Assembly (NCBI GenBank): GCA_025201845.1
Contig: MU603936.1
Location: forward strand, 164,148 to 228,147
DNA: 64,000 bases
Direction of reading: 5' to 3'
From: Martensiomyces pterosporus
Lineage: Eukaryota > Kickxellomycota > Kickxellomycetes > Kickxellales > Kickxellaceae
The stretch's first letter is position 1. Every line of letters starts with the position of its first letter. Under the pieces are notes generated by a model, which saw only the letters and a program-made list of their open reading frames with translations, was not told the DNA's origin and searched no databases. This document shows, piece by piece, positions 29,355 to 39,961 of this stretch. The translations under genes and the position numbers were made by a program.

Positions 29355-32252
29355 CTATGTCGGAATGCTTGCAAGGGTTGTTGCTGGAGTTGTGTTGTCC
29401 AGGCCGGCGATACGACTGGACTGGCCCTTCGCCCTTTCGAGCGATTCTAATGTTGTCTTGAGAACGCGCTGGATCAGCTTCAGGCCATCGGCAGCGATAT
29501 CTGCTGCGGGCTCGTTATTTACAGTGGCGGTGGTGTTGTCAGTGCCAGTAGCTGCTGCGTCCTTTTGCTCGCCGATGTTCAGCGCATCGATCGCACCGCA
29601 CAGTTCAGCCCACTGGCTGCTGATTCTCTGGACTCTAACAGAGATGGGCTGCACTGGGCGGTGCTGCTGCCCAGACCGGTGCTTGCTTTTCTTGGGCTTT
29701 CTCGATGGCTTTGATGTCGATGACGCACGAGATGACAGCGCGTCAGCCCTGTGATGGCCGTCGGGCTGTGGCTTCAGCAGGCAGGATTGCGAGGCTTCTG
29801 CAGTGCGGCGGATAGATGGGTGCTTGGGCGCAAACTCTGAATCTGAAGCAGACGTAGCCTGCGCAGAGATTGCCACAGCATCCTTGATCCATGAGTACAG
29901 GTGCGATTTGCTGTCCCTTTCTAGCCGAAATTTTCGGCCATCTTCGGGCGTGTCTGGCAGATCTGCCTCCGACAGCATCAGCTGCGCTTTCATGTCCAGG
30001 TTGTGAGCCCTCTTTGACAGCTTTCGATAGTCGCCCAGACGACTCCTTGTGCCGATCGATGACACAGGCTTGTCAGATGCCGCAATATGCCATAGCGGTG
30101 GCTCAGCCTCGCCGCTGTTAATCGATACCTTGGCATTGTCAATTGCGTCTGCCACAGTCTGGCTAAGCGACGACGCTCGTGCCTGCGAAATCGATAGCGT
30201 CTCTGCAAGGACCCGGGACTGCGCACGCAGGTCGGCAAGGAGCGCGTCGACGGCAGACGCATGGCGAGCGACGTTCTTGACATACATGTCCGTTTGCTCC
30301 AGACGCTCCAAAATGATGTGCATTTGGCTGCAAGGCAGCTTCTGGTCACGGCAGCTGGAGCACACCATGGCACTTATCCTAGGCTGGTATGCAGGCGAGG
30401 AGCGACCAACGTGCATCCCAGCCCCAGGTGGCCAACGCTGACCAGGTGCCCGCTGTCCAGGGGCCGGGCGATGGTGCATAGACTCGAATGCAGTCGACCC
30501 AACACTGCCCTCGCCGGTAGACACTGCACTGGTGCCAGTGTGCCTTCTCGCTGTGCTGCTGCCGCTAGCTGAGTAGCCAGCAGCGGCCTCCTGGAGCAGC
30601 AGACGGGTGCGGTAGTAATCGGACTCTACGGCATTGTCGGCGCAGCTCGAGTCGTCGTCTACCAGTGTGACTTCCCTGCCTACCTTCGGCTCCTCGGCCA
30701 CGGGGGTGAACTGTGGCTGGTGGAACCATGGCACGATGCCAGGCCCATGCTGGAATGTCCTGTCTGAATTGCGCTCATGGCTGTTTCTCCCAAAGGCGCG
30801 CGCGCTGTCCCTGCGGGGGGAGTGCAAGCCTAGCTCATCGAGCATCATAGAGACCTGCTCTTCGAGAGATGTTAGCCGGCTTTCATCAGGGGTCTGTGGT
30901 CCATGAGCTACATCGGCGGCGCTGACATGGTAGCTCTCAGAGTCTTCTTGCATGCCGGGCAAGAGCTCAGCTATGGGTGCAAGCGATGCACGACTTGTCT
31001 GGCCGCTCTGCCTTAGCTGCCGAGATGCCGCTAGACTCTCGGGTGCTGGCGAGGGACGGCCCTCCGATATGCCAGTGAACAGTAGCCCTCCATGTGCAGT
31101 ACCAGGTTCTGGGTTTCGAGGCGGTGGCAGGGTGTCGATTGTGTCGATTTGCGGGAGACTGCTGGATCTCCGATGGAGCACAACAACATTGGACCTCGAG
31201 TTTTTTACATCTGAGATCGGTGAGCTTGGTGCGGGTCTCCGCTTCCACGAAGGTGACATCGACGCTGTTCTATTAGATCGGCCATCCAGCGGGACCTGTG
31301 CTGGAAAGTCCCGGGAAAGGGATCTGCTGTGTCGGGCTTTGCCAATTTCGGGTGTCTTTGGAGGCAGCAGCCGGTTCAGCTTGATAGACATTCTGTGTCG
31401 CCTTAACGGCCTTGGTCGCTCCGCGGACATTGGTGTTTCGGGTGCGGCGGGGACTGGTTGTGGTGTCTCGGTTCCAACTGCAGCGGCGGACAACAGTGGC
31501 GTCCCCACGCGTGTCTTTGGTCGTTTTGCCATTGCCATTGGCCTCGACTTTCTCCTGTCTCTCCCGCGTCTCGCTTCAGTAGCATGGTCGCTGAACCCGC
31601 CATCATTAGCCACTGGTTTGAGGGTGTCGTCAGGATGGCTGTCGAGGTGCCTGGCACTGGCAACTGCATGGCTGTCGGAGCGCACGCTGCGACTGCTGGA
31701 GAGCACGGAGACAGTGCTAATGCTGCGTGGCCTTGCAGCGGCCTTTATTCTGCCACGACGGTGCGAACTGTGCGTCGAACCAAGCGGATGGTCGTTCCCT
31801 GAGTGGGTCTGTGCGCTTTGCGTTAATGCTGATGCTGCTGTGCTGCCAGGCTGTGGGGTGGAATCCAGCCTGCGTACACCATCAAAAACATTGCATGGGT
31901 CAACATTGCTGGATGGGTCTACATGGGCTACTGCTGCCTCGTTCTGCCACGCAAGCGAAATTGACCCCACTTTGGCCAGAGCTGTTTTCCATGCACGCTC
32001 AATGCCTTCCTGTATCCCCAGCGATATCTGCACCTCGTCCTCACTGCTCGACCGACTGCGCATGATAGGGGGGTGCACACTGCTGGTTCTTGCAACGGCC
32101 AGCAACTCGCTCTCGGGTATGGTTGTGCTCTCCAATATTGATACATGTCTTTCTGCATCGTTCCCGTTGCTTGATATGCTGGCTGGTTTTAGACCACTTG
32201 CTCCACTCGAACGCCTGCTTCTTGATGGCGGCGCGCCCGATACAATCGACAT
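29355..32252 (-). CDS. large Ser-rich, mostly disordered protein, unrecognised
   Basis: Single exon, 965 aa. The first ~600 residues are Ser/Pro/Arg-rich and probably disordered, with short basic patches (RRGRIKAAARPRS, KRPKTRVGTP). Around residue 630 a CSSCRDQKLPC motif is followed by a likely coiled-coil stretch (ILERLEQTDMYVKNVARHAS to SLSQTVADAIDNA). Further helical segments follow (KLSKRAHNLDMKAQLMLSEA, SWIKDAVAIS). Near the end a basic stretch RKPKKSKHRSGQQHR precedes a final helical region. No enzymatic domain is visible. It could be a scaffold or cytoskeletal/spindle-associated protein, but this is only a reading of its architecture. Confidence 0.7.
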   Translation of the reverse strand: MSIVSGAPPSRSRRSSGASGLKPASISSNGNDAERHVSILESTTIPESELLAVARTSSVHPPIMRSRSSSEDEVQISLGIQEGIERAWKTALAKVGSISLAWQNEAAVAHVDPSSNVDPCNVFDGVRRLDSTPQPGSTAASALTQSAQTHSGNDHPLGSTHSSHRRGRIKAAARPRSISTVSVLSSSRSVRSDSHAVASARHLDSHPDDTLKPVANDGGFSDHATEARRGRDRRKSRPMAMAKRPKTRVGTPLLSAAAVGTETPQPVPAAPETPMSAERPRPLRRHRMSIKLNRLLPPKTPEIGKARHSRSLSRDFPAQVPLDGRSNRTASMSPSWKRRPAPSSPISDVKNSRSNVVVLHRRSSSLPQIDTIDTLPPPRNPEPGTAHGGLLFTGISEGRPSPAPESLAASRQLRQSGQTSRASLAPIAELLPGMQEDSESYHVSAADVAHGPQTPDESRLTSLEEQVSMMLDELGLHSPRRDSARAFGRNSHERNSDRTFQHGPGIVPWFHQPQFTPVAEEPKVGREVTLVDDDSSCADNAVESDYYRTRLLLQEAAAGYSASGSSTARRHTGTSAVSTGEGSVGSTAFESMHHRPAPGQRAPGQRWPPGAGMHVGRSSPAYQPRISAMVCSSCRDQKLPCSQMHIILERLEQTDMYVKNVARHASAVDALLADLRAQSRVLAETLSISQARASSLSQTVADAIDNAKVSINSGEAEPPLWHIAASDKPVSSIGTRSRLGDYRKLSKRAHNLDMKAQLMLSEADLPDTPEDGRKFRLERDSKSHLYSWIKDAVAISAQATSASDSEFAPKHPSIRRTAEASQSCLLKPQPDGHHRADALSSRASSTSKPSRKPKKSKHRSGQQHRPVQPISVRVQRISSQWAELCGAIDALNIGEQKDAAATGTDNTTATVNNEPAADIAADGLKLIQRVLKTTLESLERAKGQSSRIAGLDNTTPATTLASIPT

Positions 32253-33654
32253 TACACCTATTCACGCGTGTATCCAAGTGCATTAAATATACGTATTTTC
32301 CATGTAAGCAAGGGAACAGTGGAGCAGAAGAGGCAAGGGCGATTTGCCAGAGGTGGATTTCACATGGCCTTGGGTCTTGTGCACATGTGAGCTCAGCAAA
32401 CTCGTAAGCCAAGAAATCAAACAGGAGCTTTTGCAAGCGCGCTCTGATTCTACTCAGAAGGCAGCGCAGAGTAGCGCCATGTCTCCTCCCCAAAGAAGGC
32501 ATTCGGCGAGCCAACAACGCAAAGGAAATTAAGACCGCAACAGCCTGCCACTTACTGCGTGTTTGTTTTCTATTTCGTCTGGACGTGCGCCGTGTGTGTG
32601 GGGAGCGGAGAAGCGAACGCCTGTGCTGTCTGGCACTGCAGCTTCTACTGCTTCCTACCAACGTTTGCCCGAGTTTAGCCGTGTGTGATACGAAGACCTC
32701 GTATGCACTGCAGCTTCTTTTCGCTGTCTAGCGCACAACCACGCTCAAAGCGGATATGTAGCGTGCAGTACGAGGCTGGGCTTTCTGCTTCTGGGATTGC
32801 GCGCGGGTTTAGGTGTCCTTATTAGTAAGCTGCAACCAGACACGCGATTCCTTTTTTTTTTTTGCTCTGTGCCGAAATTTGAAAAGGTGCGAGGGTGGCA
32901 CGAGGATGCTGTGGAGAGAGAAGGAACGAGAAAGGGAGCAAGGGGATAATGCCAGTGCTGTGACTGCAGCTGTTAGCTTCGTTCCTCGCTGTGAAAAGTC
33001 ACAGGCGCCTTATTTCCGCTTTGCAGAACAACAATGCGGGAGCGTGCTGCTGCGAGGCAGTGCTATTCAAATGGGTGCTGATGGCCCCTGCTACTGGTTG
33101 CGGTGTGGCTAAAGAGGAAGCAAAGAGCGGAAAGTGGAAATCGCAGAAGCGTAAACAAGAGAATAAGTGTTCTTGTGGGCAGTGGCTGAGAAAGGAACTG
33201 GGAGGTGGTCCGTATATCAATGAAGCCTGCCGTGGCATGGTCCAAACCGCGGTTTTATTCCTCGAGCTCAGCACTGGCAGTCCACGGGTGTCCTGTGTAC
33301 ACTTGCAAAAAAAAGCCCCCTACAAATCGCTGCCGACCCAAGTGCGGACAGACCGGGCCCTGCAAGCACATGTGGGCTGCCGACTGCTCTCTATTTTGGC
33401 GCTGTTTAGATTGCTGCTCTCTTCACGCATAGCCAAAGATGCAGCCCGGATTTCTCCTTACTATTTTCAGCACCTCTTCAAATTATCACAGGCAGCCCGT
33501 TTTTCTTTCAAGCAGTGGCATGTGCCCAGCAATACCAGCAAATACCAGCACCAGCGCTGCCAGGTGCTTTGGCTTTTGCCATGCAGCCAGCTGTATTTAT
33601 CGCATACTGGCAGGAAACAAAAAGTGCAGGTAGATGGAAACCAGTGCAGCCACC
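32253..33654. other. 1.4 kb intergenic region
   Basis: Upstream of the 965-aa gene and downstream of the small gene at 33655. A 223-codon plus-strand frame (32991-33662) exists, but its composition (Cys/Lys/Gln, no repeats or domains) does not look coding. No tRNA or repeat was seen; a T10 run lies near 32850. Confidence 0.5.
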
Positions 33655-33999
33655 TCACTTGAGCTGCCCGCGCTCGCGCAGCTCTTTCTCCTCTTCGCTC
33701 GATAGCGACCAAAACTTGTCGATCTTGCCAAAGTACCACTTGCGCAGCCCAGTAAAGCAGTGCGGCGCATCGCCATAGTCCTGGTACAGCACCATGTATG
33801 TTCCAACGCTAAACATCAAAGCGTAGTTTACAGCCTGCAGTCGCCGGGACAGCTTTGACGGGGGTCCTTGCGCTAGCCGGTCAACTCTCCGTCGAAATAC
33901 TTCCTCTAACCGCGCATCATCGTAGAGTCCCTTGCGGTGCAAGGGTCTGCTGCCCCTAGCTGGCCATGGGCCGTTGCCCTGTGTGCTGCTGTCTGTCAT
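33655..33999 (-). CDS. small single-pass membrane protein, unrecognised
   Basis: 114 aa from the ATG at 33999 (MTDSSTQGNGPW). An Arg-rich N-terminal half (EEVFRRRVDRLAQGPPSKLS) precedes one hydrophobic helix (NYALMFSVGTYMVLY), then DYGDAPHCFTGLRKWYFGKID and a charged C-terminus SSEEEKELRERG. The size and the basic N-terminus would fit a mitochondrial inner-membrane protein, an inference. A longer frame from 34194 looks non-coding. Divergent from SAD1. Confidence 0.6.
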   Translation of the reverse strand: MTDSSTQGNGPWPARGSRPLHRKGLYDDARLEEVFRRRVDRLAQGPPSKLSRRLQAVNYALMFSVGTYMVLYQDYGDAPHCFTGLRKWYFGKIDKFWSLSSEEEKELRERGQLK

Positions 34000-34452
34000 A
34001 CTGCTATTGATCTGTCTACGCGTGTGTGTATGCGGGACCGTGCCAAAGTCGCCGCCGGGTGCCTTCGATATCGCTCCTTGATGTGCTGCCTGGGAACTCG
34101 GGACTCCTGTGTGCCTTGGGGATTTTCGCGGCAAAACCCGTGTATTTTTACAGAATGAAAAATAATGAAGTAAAAAGAAAATGCGGAACGGCAAAATGCA
34201 ACCTCCAAATAGCCCTCACTACCCTTCATTAGGATTTTATCAGCATCAGCAAGCAGCAGCCGAGTCGCATCCATCCAGGCAGCTCGCTTGACGAGCCGCA
34301 GTGCTCATACCAGCAAAGAGACGGATGCCTCATCTGGCGCGAAAATGCGCTCCCGAGTCTTCGCAGCCTTTCGTCTGCTCGTTTCGTTAAGGCTCCTCTG
34401 CTTTCCTCACAAAAAAAACAGAGCACTTTGTCTCTATATCTCGCTGCTTGAA
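34000..34452. other. divergent promoter region, small membrane gene / SAD1
   Basis: 453 nt between the two starts. The SAD1 frame is open upstream to 34288 but without an ATG before about 34345. CTTTGTCTCTATATCTCGC precedes the chosen SAD1 start. No other feature. Confidence 0.5.
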
Positions 34453-36141
34453 ATGTCCGCAACGCATAAACGGCCTGCTGCCGAGGACGCCGACATTTCC
34501 ACGCCTGCAAAAGTACGCCGAACAGCGAGCAGCACGGCCGAAACAGAGCCAAATGCTCAAGTGCCAGAGGAGCAGCTTACTACACATCTAACCAACGATG
34601 GCAGCCACCGGAGTACAAATGGAGGCTACGTTGGAAGCGACGACGAAGAGGCGGAGCACGACGTGGAAAGCGAAGCCGGTGTCGAAATCGAGGGCATGTA
34701 CTTGGACACCGTAAATCGGGCAAATTTGGACTTTGACTTTGAAAAGCTCTGCTCAGTCTCTCTCTCAAACATCAATGTCTACGCCTGCCTGGTCTGTGGC
34801 AAGTACTACCAGGGCCGCGGAAAGCAGACGCACGCGTATTTCCACAGCATCAATGACGACCATCACGTGTTTATTAACTTGAAGACGCTCAAAGTGTACG
34901 TGCTGCCGGATAACTATGAGGTCACGGACAGATCGTTGAACGACATAAAGTCCATCATTCAGCCCGCCTATACGGCTAACCGGGTCAAGAAGCTGGACAC
35001 GACGTGCGAGTACTCCTATGATTTGGCTGGCAAGAAGTATGATGTTGGCTTTGTTGGGCTGAACAAAATCAAGTGCAATGACTATATGAACGCTGTTGTC
35101 CAGGCACTGGCGCATGTGCCTCCGATCCGAGACACGTTGCTTTTGCTGCCAGATCTGGATACCAGATCGGAGCTCGTTCAGCGGCTAGCAAACCTTGTGC
35201 GCAAGATGTGGCACTCGAGACTGCTGAAAGCACATGTCAGCCCACACGAGCTAGTGCAGGAAGCTGTGAGTCGGTCCAAGAGGCGGTTTAGGCTGGATGT
35301 TCAGGGAGATGCATTCGAGTTCCTTACATGGCTTCTGAACACGCTGCACATTGATCTTGGTGGAACAAGGAAGAGGGGGAGCAGTGTTGTATACCGGGCG
35401 TTCCAGGGCGAGGTTGAGGTGGACACCCAAGCACTCGATGACACAAAGGCGCGCAGCCAGGAGAACGACCCTATAGAAATTGACACGCGAAAGGGCGTCA
35501 AGGTCAGCAGAGTCCCGTTCCTGACCCTGTCGCTGGATCTGCCGCCAAGGCCGCTATTCACTGATGACGACGACGAAAGCAGAGTGAGCATCCCACAGGT
35601 TGCCCTAACAACCCTGCTGCGTCGATATGATGGATCGACTACGGTCGAATGGCACGGCGAGGCGAAGCGCTATCGGCTGCTGAGGCTTCCACAGTTTATC
35701 ATTTGCCACATAAAACGATTCACACGAAACAGCTTCTCGGCCGAAAAGAACCCTACTGTCGTCAACTTTCCTATCCGCAACGTTCCATTCGGCGAGCTGC
35801 TGCCAAAAGATGCGCAGGCACGTGTTTCTGACAAGGCAACATACGACCTCATTGCCAACGTCTGCCATGGCGGTCAGCCATCCGTGTCACCTGGAACCAG
35901 CGCCAACGTGGGCGCTTCTGATCAGCGCCAGGGCTCTGCAACGCAGCCGCCAGTCGTCTCGGCCCGCACACACACGTCTGATGACACGATATCTGCTGAG
36001 AGCCAATACTTGGTATATCTGCGCCATGCAGCAGCCGACAAGTGGTACATGTCGCGGGACCTGCAGATGGAGCCCATCATGCCGCAGATGATATTCCTCT
36101 CAGATTCTTACATCCAGATCTGGCAGCGCAACGATGCGTAA
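34453..36141 (+). CDS. SAD1: U4/U6.U5 tri-snRNP factor Sad1/USP39
   Basis: 562 aa from the ATG at 34453 (MSATHKRPAAEDADIST); an in-frame ATG about 108 nt upstream is possible. After an acidic N-terminus comes the ZnF-UBP domain, about residues 95-175 (YACLVCGKYYQGRGKQTHAY). It is followed by a USP-fold domain from about 195 (GFVGLNKIKCNDYMNAVVQA) to the end (YLVYLRHAAADKWYMSRD, a degenerate His-box region). Where active deubiquitinases have GNTCYMN, this protein has IKCNDYMN, so the catalytic Cys position is Asp, as in other Sad1/USP39 proteins. Known role: tri-snRNP assembly and stability in pre-mRNA splicing. Confidence 0.93.
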   Translation: MSATHKRPAAEDADISTPAKVRRTASSTAETEPNAQVPEEQLTTHLTNDGSHRSTNGGYVGSDDEEAEHDVESEAGVEIEGMYLDTVNRANLDFDFEKLCSVSLSNINVYACLVCGKYYQGRGKQTHAYFHSINDDHHVFINLKTLKVYVLPDNYEVTDRSLNDIKSIIQPAYTANRVKKLDTTCEYSYDLAGKKYDVGFVGLNKIKCNDYMNAVVQALAHVPPIRDTLLLLPDLDTRSELVQRLANLVRKMWHSRLLKAHVSPHELVQEAVSRSKRRFRLDVQGDAFEFLTWLLNTLHIDLGGTRKRGSSVVYRAFQGEVEVDTQALDDTKARSQENDPIEIDTRKGVKVSRVPFLTLSLDLPPRPLFTDDDDESRVSIPQVALTTLLRRYDGSTTVEWHGEAKRYRLLRLPQFIICHIKRFTRNSFSAEKNPTVVNFPIRNVPFGELLPKDAQARVSDKATYDLIANVCHGGQPSVSPGTSANVGASDQRQGSATQPPVVSARTHTSDDTISAESQYLVYLRHAAADKWYMSRDLQMEPIMPQMIFLSDSYIQIWQRNDA

Positions 36142-36731
36142 AACTTTGGCGGATTCACGGCGCTACTTTTTTGTTTTGTTTAAATAGCACATTGCTGGAA
36201 TATCAAACCAAAGACTTGCAACCATGGCAATCGATTTGCTCTGCAGTAACTGTGGACAGCTGCTCACCAGCCACTCCACATCGCCCACTAAACGCAGCAT
36301 GATGGCTTGAAGAGTTAATCGCCGATATCCGTATATTAGCCTCAAGCCACACTAGCGACCCCGGCATTGATCTCTGCCCTCTTTCCCGCAGCTATATTAG
36401 CGACTATTTGTATTTTGGGTGCCTGCATTCTTTCCATTCTCCCTCCCCCTTCCTCCCTCTCCTGCATCCCGCCGTCTATGCCGAGCACAGTAGCATGCCA
36501 GAGCTGCGGGCGAAGTAGAGCAAGGCCATTCAGCAAAATGCGCGTCTGGAATAGGCGAGAGCAGGGGAATAACTGCTTCCTTTCAGCACTTGTCTGTCAC
36601 ATCTCGCCCCCTCTTTGCCTCATATATTCATTTATTTTCCATACAAATATAGCCTCTATTGCCCTTTCTGTCTCTTTCTCCTCCTCATATACAGATTTTT
36701 TTTTGTCAAACACCAGCACTTGCATTAGAAC
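36142..36731. other. intergenic region SAD1-OPT
   Basis: 590 nt, with a pyrimidine-rich plus strand from about 36370, a probable leader of the transporter gene. No gene seen. Confidence 0.55.
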
Positions 36732-39308
36732 ATGGAGGCGGACAAGCAGTCCACCTGCACTTGTACATGCTGGTGCAGCTGTCAGCCTCAAGAGAGGTGC
36801 GGCAGGCAGCGAAGCGTTGCAGAGGGTACTCGAATGACAAAGGAACAGTGCGAACTCGCAGGGGTCCGGCGAGCTGGGTCGCTTTGTTCGATGCCACAGA
36901 TACAGCCACATTCACCCCCATGGTCTGGCCCAAGAGCATACTGTTGCTACAGCACTGGGCACGAGGCATGGGCATCCGAAGGATACAGGGCCCAGAATAT
37001 GCGCTCTGAGTCGCTGTGTGGAAACGACAATGAAAGCGCGTGCAAGCCATCTCTAGCCACCAGTATCCTGCCTCATCCACAGTGCACCATGCTGTCGTGT
37101 AGCGCAGATGTTGGTGGCAACAAGGCAACAACGCATGCGCACGCCCAAAAGGGCTGCGGTGCGTGTGGTGCTGAGCCTGGTGCTGAAGCAGACGACAATC
37201 CATTCGAGGAGGTGCGAGCGGTAGTCGGCAGCACTGACGACCCAGGCACGCCCTCGTTGACGTTTCGAGTGTGGGTGCTTGGCCTGTCGTTTCTTGTCAT
37301 CATGTCGTGCGTCAACCAGTACTACTTTTTCCGCGACGCACCAGTAAAGCTATCGATCGTGGTGGTCCAAATTATGTCGTACCCGCTTGGCCAGGTGATG
37401 GCATGGGCGCTGCCTACCACGGTGCATACGTGGAGATTTGGCAGCTACAAATGGCAGTGGACACTGAATCCAGGGCCATTCTCATTCAAGGAGCTTGTCC
37501 TGGCAACTGTGTTTGCCAGCTCAGGAAGCTCATCTGCATATGCAATTGAGGTCGTAGTGATCAAGCGCAAGTGGTTTCAGGCAGACGCTGGGTTCTGGGC
37601 CAACGCACTCTTCTGTATTGCATCACAGCTGATCGGTTACGGGCTGGCTGGGATGGCACAAAGGCTCTTGGTTCAGCCAGCGTCGATGGTGTGGCGGGAA
37701 AACCTCGTCGCCTTGTCAGTGTTCAACAGCTTTTTCCCAGGCAAAGTCGAGCATGCAAACGGACCCTATGGACCGCCGCGCTGGACACGGACTCGGTTCT
37801 TTTGGTTTGTGTGCGGGCTCAGTGCAGTGTGGTACGTTGTTCCTGGGTTTTTGTTTCAGGGCCTGTCGTCGCTTTCGCTGCTGTGCATCATGTTTCCTCG
37901 CAACCAGCTCTTGCAGATCATCGGCAGCGGTAGAGCCGGTCTCAGTCTGCTGTCGTTTACGTTTGACTGGAACTCGGTCTCAAATGCCTACTTGGTCGGC
38001 CCGGTATCAACGCCATTCGGTGTCGCCTGCAACATCATGCTCAGCTTTGCGCTCTTCGTGTGGGTTGTTGTGCCTGCAGTGTACTTCAAAAACGTCTGGG
38101 GCTCAGCACAAATGCCGCTGTACGACTATCACCTGTATGCGGAGAGGGGTGGCCTGTACAACATGTCGCTTATTGTCAAGAACGGCGAATTTGACGCAGA
38201 TGCGTACAGGAATGTGGGTCCTATAAAGATATCCGCAGTGTATGCACTGTCCTACGGCGCTGGGTTTGCTGGCCTGACGTCGATGATATCGTATATCGCG
38301 CTCGAGCATGGACGAGACATTTGGATGGCGGTAAGGAGGTCGCGCGCCGAGAAGGACATCCACGCACGGCTGATGGCAAAGTACAGGGCTGTCCCGCAGT
38401 GGTGGTTTGGTGCAGTGCTCACCGTGAGCTGTGTGATGGGGCTGGTTTCGTGCCAGATCTTTGATGTCGGCCTCCCATGGTGGGGCTTTCTCCTATCTCT
38501 GTCGATTCCTGCGCTATTCACGATCCCTGTCGGCTACATCCAAGCGACAACAAATATCCAGCCCGGGCTGAACATTGTCACAGAGATGCTTATTGGGTTC
38601 ATCCTTCCCGGACGGCCAGTGGCAAACATGGTGTTCAAAGTATACGGCTACATAACGACTACTCAGGCGCTCAACCTCATTAGCGACCTGAAGCTGGGCC
38701 ACTATGCGAAGATCCCGCCGCGGCACATGTTTATCGTCCAAGTCACATCGACCATCGCTGCTGTTCTTCTCGAACTTGTGGTCGCGTACACCATGATGGA
38801 CAGAATCCCTGGCATCTGCAATGGATACCCATGGTCATGCAGGAGTGCCAGTGTGTTCTACAACGCCAGCATTCTCTATGGCGCAATCGGCCCAGCAAGG
38901 ATGTTTCTCGCCACATCATACCGCGTGCTGCTTTGGGGCTTTCTAGTCGGGCTCTTGCTCCCAATCCCCATCCATCTCCTGCAGCGCAAGCACAGGTCAA
39001 TCGAGTGGATACAGCAAATACACGTGCCAGTGATGCTCAACTTTCTGAGCTTCGTCCCGGTGATTGCGCCACTCTGGGTGCCAGCCTGGTTTACGGTCAA
39101 CTTTACGGTCAACTATGTCGTTCGCAAGTACCGCCCTGCATGGTTCCACCACTATAGCTATGCACTTTCTGCAGCGCTAGACACGGGTATTCTCGTTGCA
39201 GGGCTGGTAATGAACGCCGCATTCACGCCATTCGAAGATAGAGTGTACTGGTGGGGCAACAGAATCGACATGTGTCCGCTAGCAAGAGAGCCCTGGCTCA
39301 GGACATAG
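36732..39308 (+). CDS. oligopeptide transporter, OPT family
   Basis: 858 aa if it starts at 36732. The OPT core begins near residue 155 with NPFEEVRAVVGSTDDPGTPS, typical of the family. It has about 12-16 hydrophobic helices, the motif SYPLGQ, HTWRFGSYKWQWTLNPGPFS, FDWNSVSNAYLVGP, NIQPGLNIVTEM and the C-terminal YWWGNRIDMCPL. OPT proteins import small peptides or related substrates with protons across the plasma membrane. The ~150 residues before the core are Cys-rich (CTCTCWCSC near the start, GCGACG later) and unlike the family; starts at later ATGs (36834, 37001, 37089) are possible. Transporter identity is firm; the N-terminus is uncertain. Confidence 0.9.
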   Translation: MEADKQSTCTCTCWCSCQPQERCGRQRSVAEGTRMTKEQCELAGVRRAGSLCSMPQIQPHSPPWSGPRAYCCYSTGHEAWASEGYRAQNMRSESLCGNDNESACKPSLATSILPHPQCTMLSCSADVGGNKATTHAHAQKGCGACGAEPGAEADDNPFEEVRAVVGSTDDPGTPSLTFRVWVLGLSFLVIMSCVNQYYFFRDAPVKLSIVVVQIMSYPLGQVMAWALPTTVHTWRFGSYKWQWTLNPGPFSFKELVLATVFASSGSSSAYAIEVVVIKRKWFQADAGFWANALFCIASQLIGYGLAGMAQRLLVQPASMVWRENLVALSVFNSFFPGKVEHANGPYGPPRWTRTRFFWFVCGLSAVWYVVPGFLFQGLSSLSLLCIMFPRNQLLQIIGSGRAGLSLLSFTFDWNSVSNAYLVGPVSTPFGVACNIMLSFALFVWVVVPAVYFKNVWGSAQMPLYDYHLYAERGGLYNMSLIVKNGEFDADAYRNVGPIKISAVYALSYGAGFAGLTSMISYIALEHGRDIWMAVRRSRAEKDIHARLMAKYRAVPQWWFGAVLTVSCVMGLVSCQIFDVGLPWWGFLLSLSIPALFTIPVGYIQATTNIQPGLNIVTEMLIGFILPGRPVANMVFKVYGYITTTQALNLISDLKLGHYAKIPPRHMFIVQVTSTIAAVLLELVVAYTMMDRIPGICNGYPWSCRSASVFYNASILYGAIGPARMFLATSYRVLLWGFLVGLLLPIPIHLLQRKHRSIEWIQQIHVPVMLNFLSFVPVIAPLWVPAWFTVNFTVNYVVRKYRPAWFHHYSYALSAALDTGILVAGLVMNAAFTPFEDRVYWWGNRIDMCPLAREPWLRT

Positions 39309-39961
39309 ACATGGCTGCAGATTGCTCCAAACTGGCAAAGGCTTTCTGTACACCGGAACTAACACGCCCACCGTCCTTCTTTATTGTCCTAGGAGAAGCC
39401 GGCCTGTAGAGTGATGGCGGCGAGGGCTGGTTGTACGGGTCAGTTCTAGAACAGCAGCATCTTGAAACCATGTACTGGTGTGAGCAGCACTGTGGCTCCA
39501 CAAGCGGGGTCAAACTCGAAGCCGCAAAGCCTACGCGGTCCCGAACAATCACAGCTAATCGGCGTGCAGGCCGCAGGCATTCCGTGCTCTGCTGTTTTTT
39601 TTTTGGGGGGGAGGACGGATGGCAGAGCAAAGTGTACCCGGGACGCTGGGGAAATTTCCCGTTGCGCTAATACTGAGAACACGTGTTTTTTTTTGCTTGC
39701 TAATCATTGATTGCATATTAGCCTGCATCAGAAGTTTCAGTTTTCATGAAAAAGAGCAAGTGTTGCCTGTCGCTCCACAAGCCAGACATGCGAAGCAGCA
39801 CCGCTCTTTTAGCTTTCCCCTTGTTCCGCTTTGTTGTTTTTGTTAATTAGCGTTTGGCTGCTCCCAGACATAGACACCGTCCACTCCACTCCACAGTCAC
39901 ACATACACGTACTCACCGCACACTGCACATAGCGCAGCAGGAGTCGGTAGCCTAGCAGAGC
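39309..39961. other. intergenic region OPT-permease
   Basis: 653 nt between two plus-strand transporter genes. It contains a T10G7 run near 39594-39610. No gene or known element. Confidence 0.55.

Noticed and set aside
30952..32286. 444-codon plus-strand frame
   Set aside because: Antisense to the 965-aa minus-strand gene. The minus frame is longer and starts with ATG; the plus frame has no domain.
32991..33662. 223-codon plus-strand frame
   Set aside because: No domain, no neighbour support, Cys/Lys/Gln-rich random look, and it overlaps the end of the minus-strand gene at 33655.
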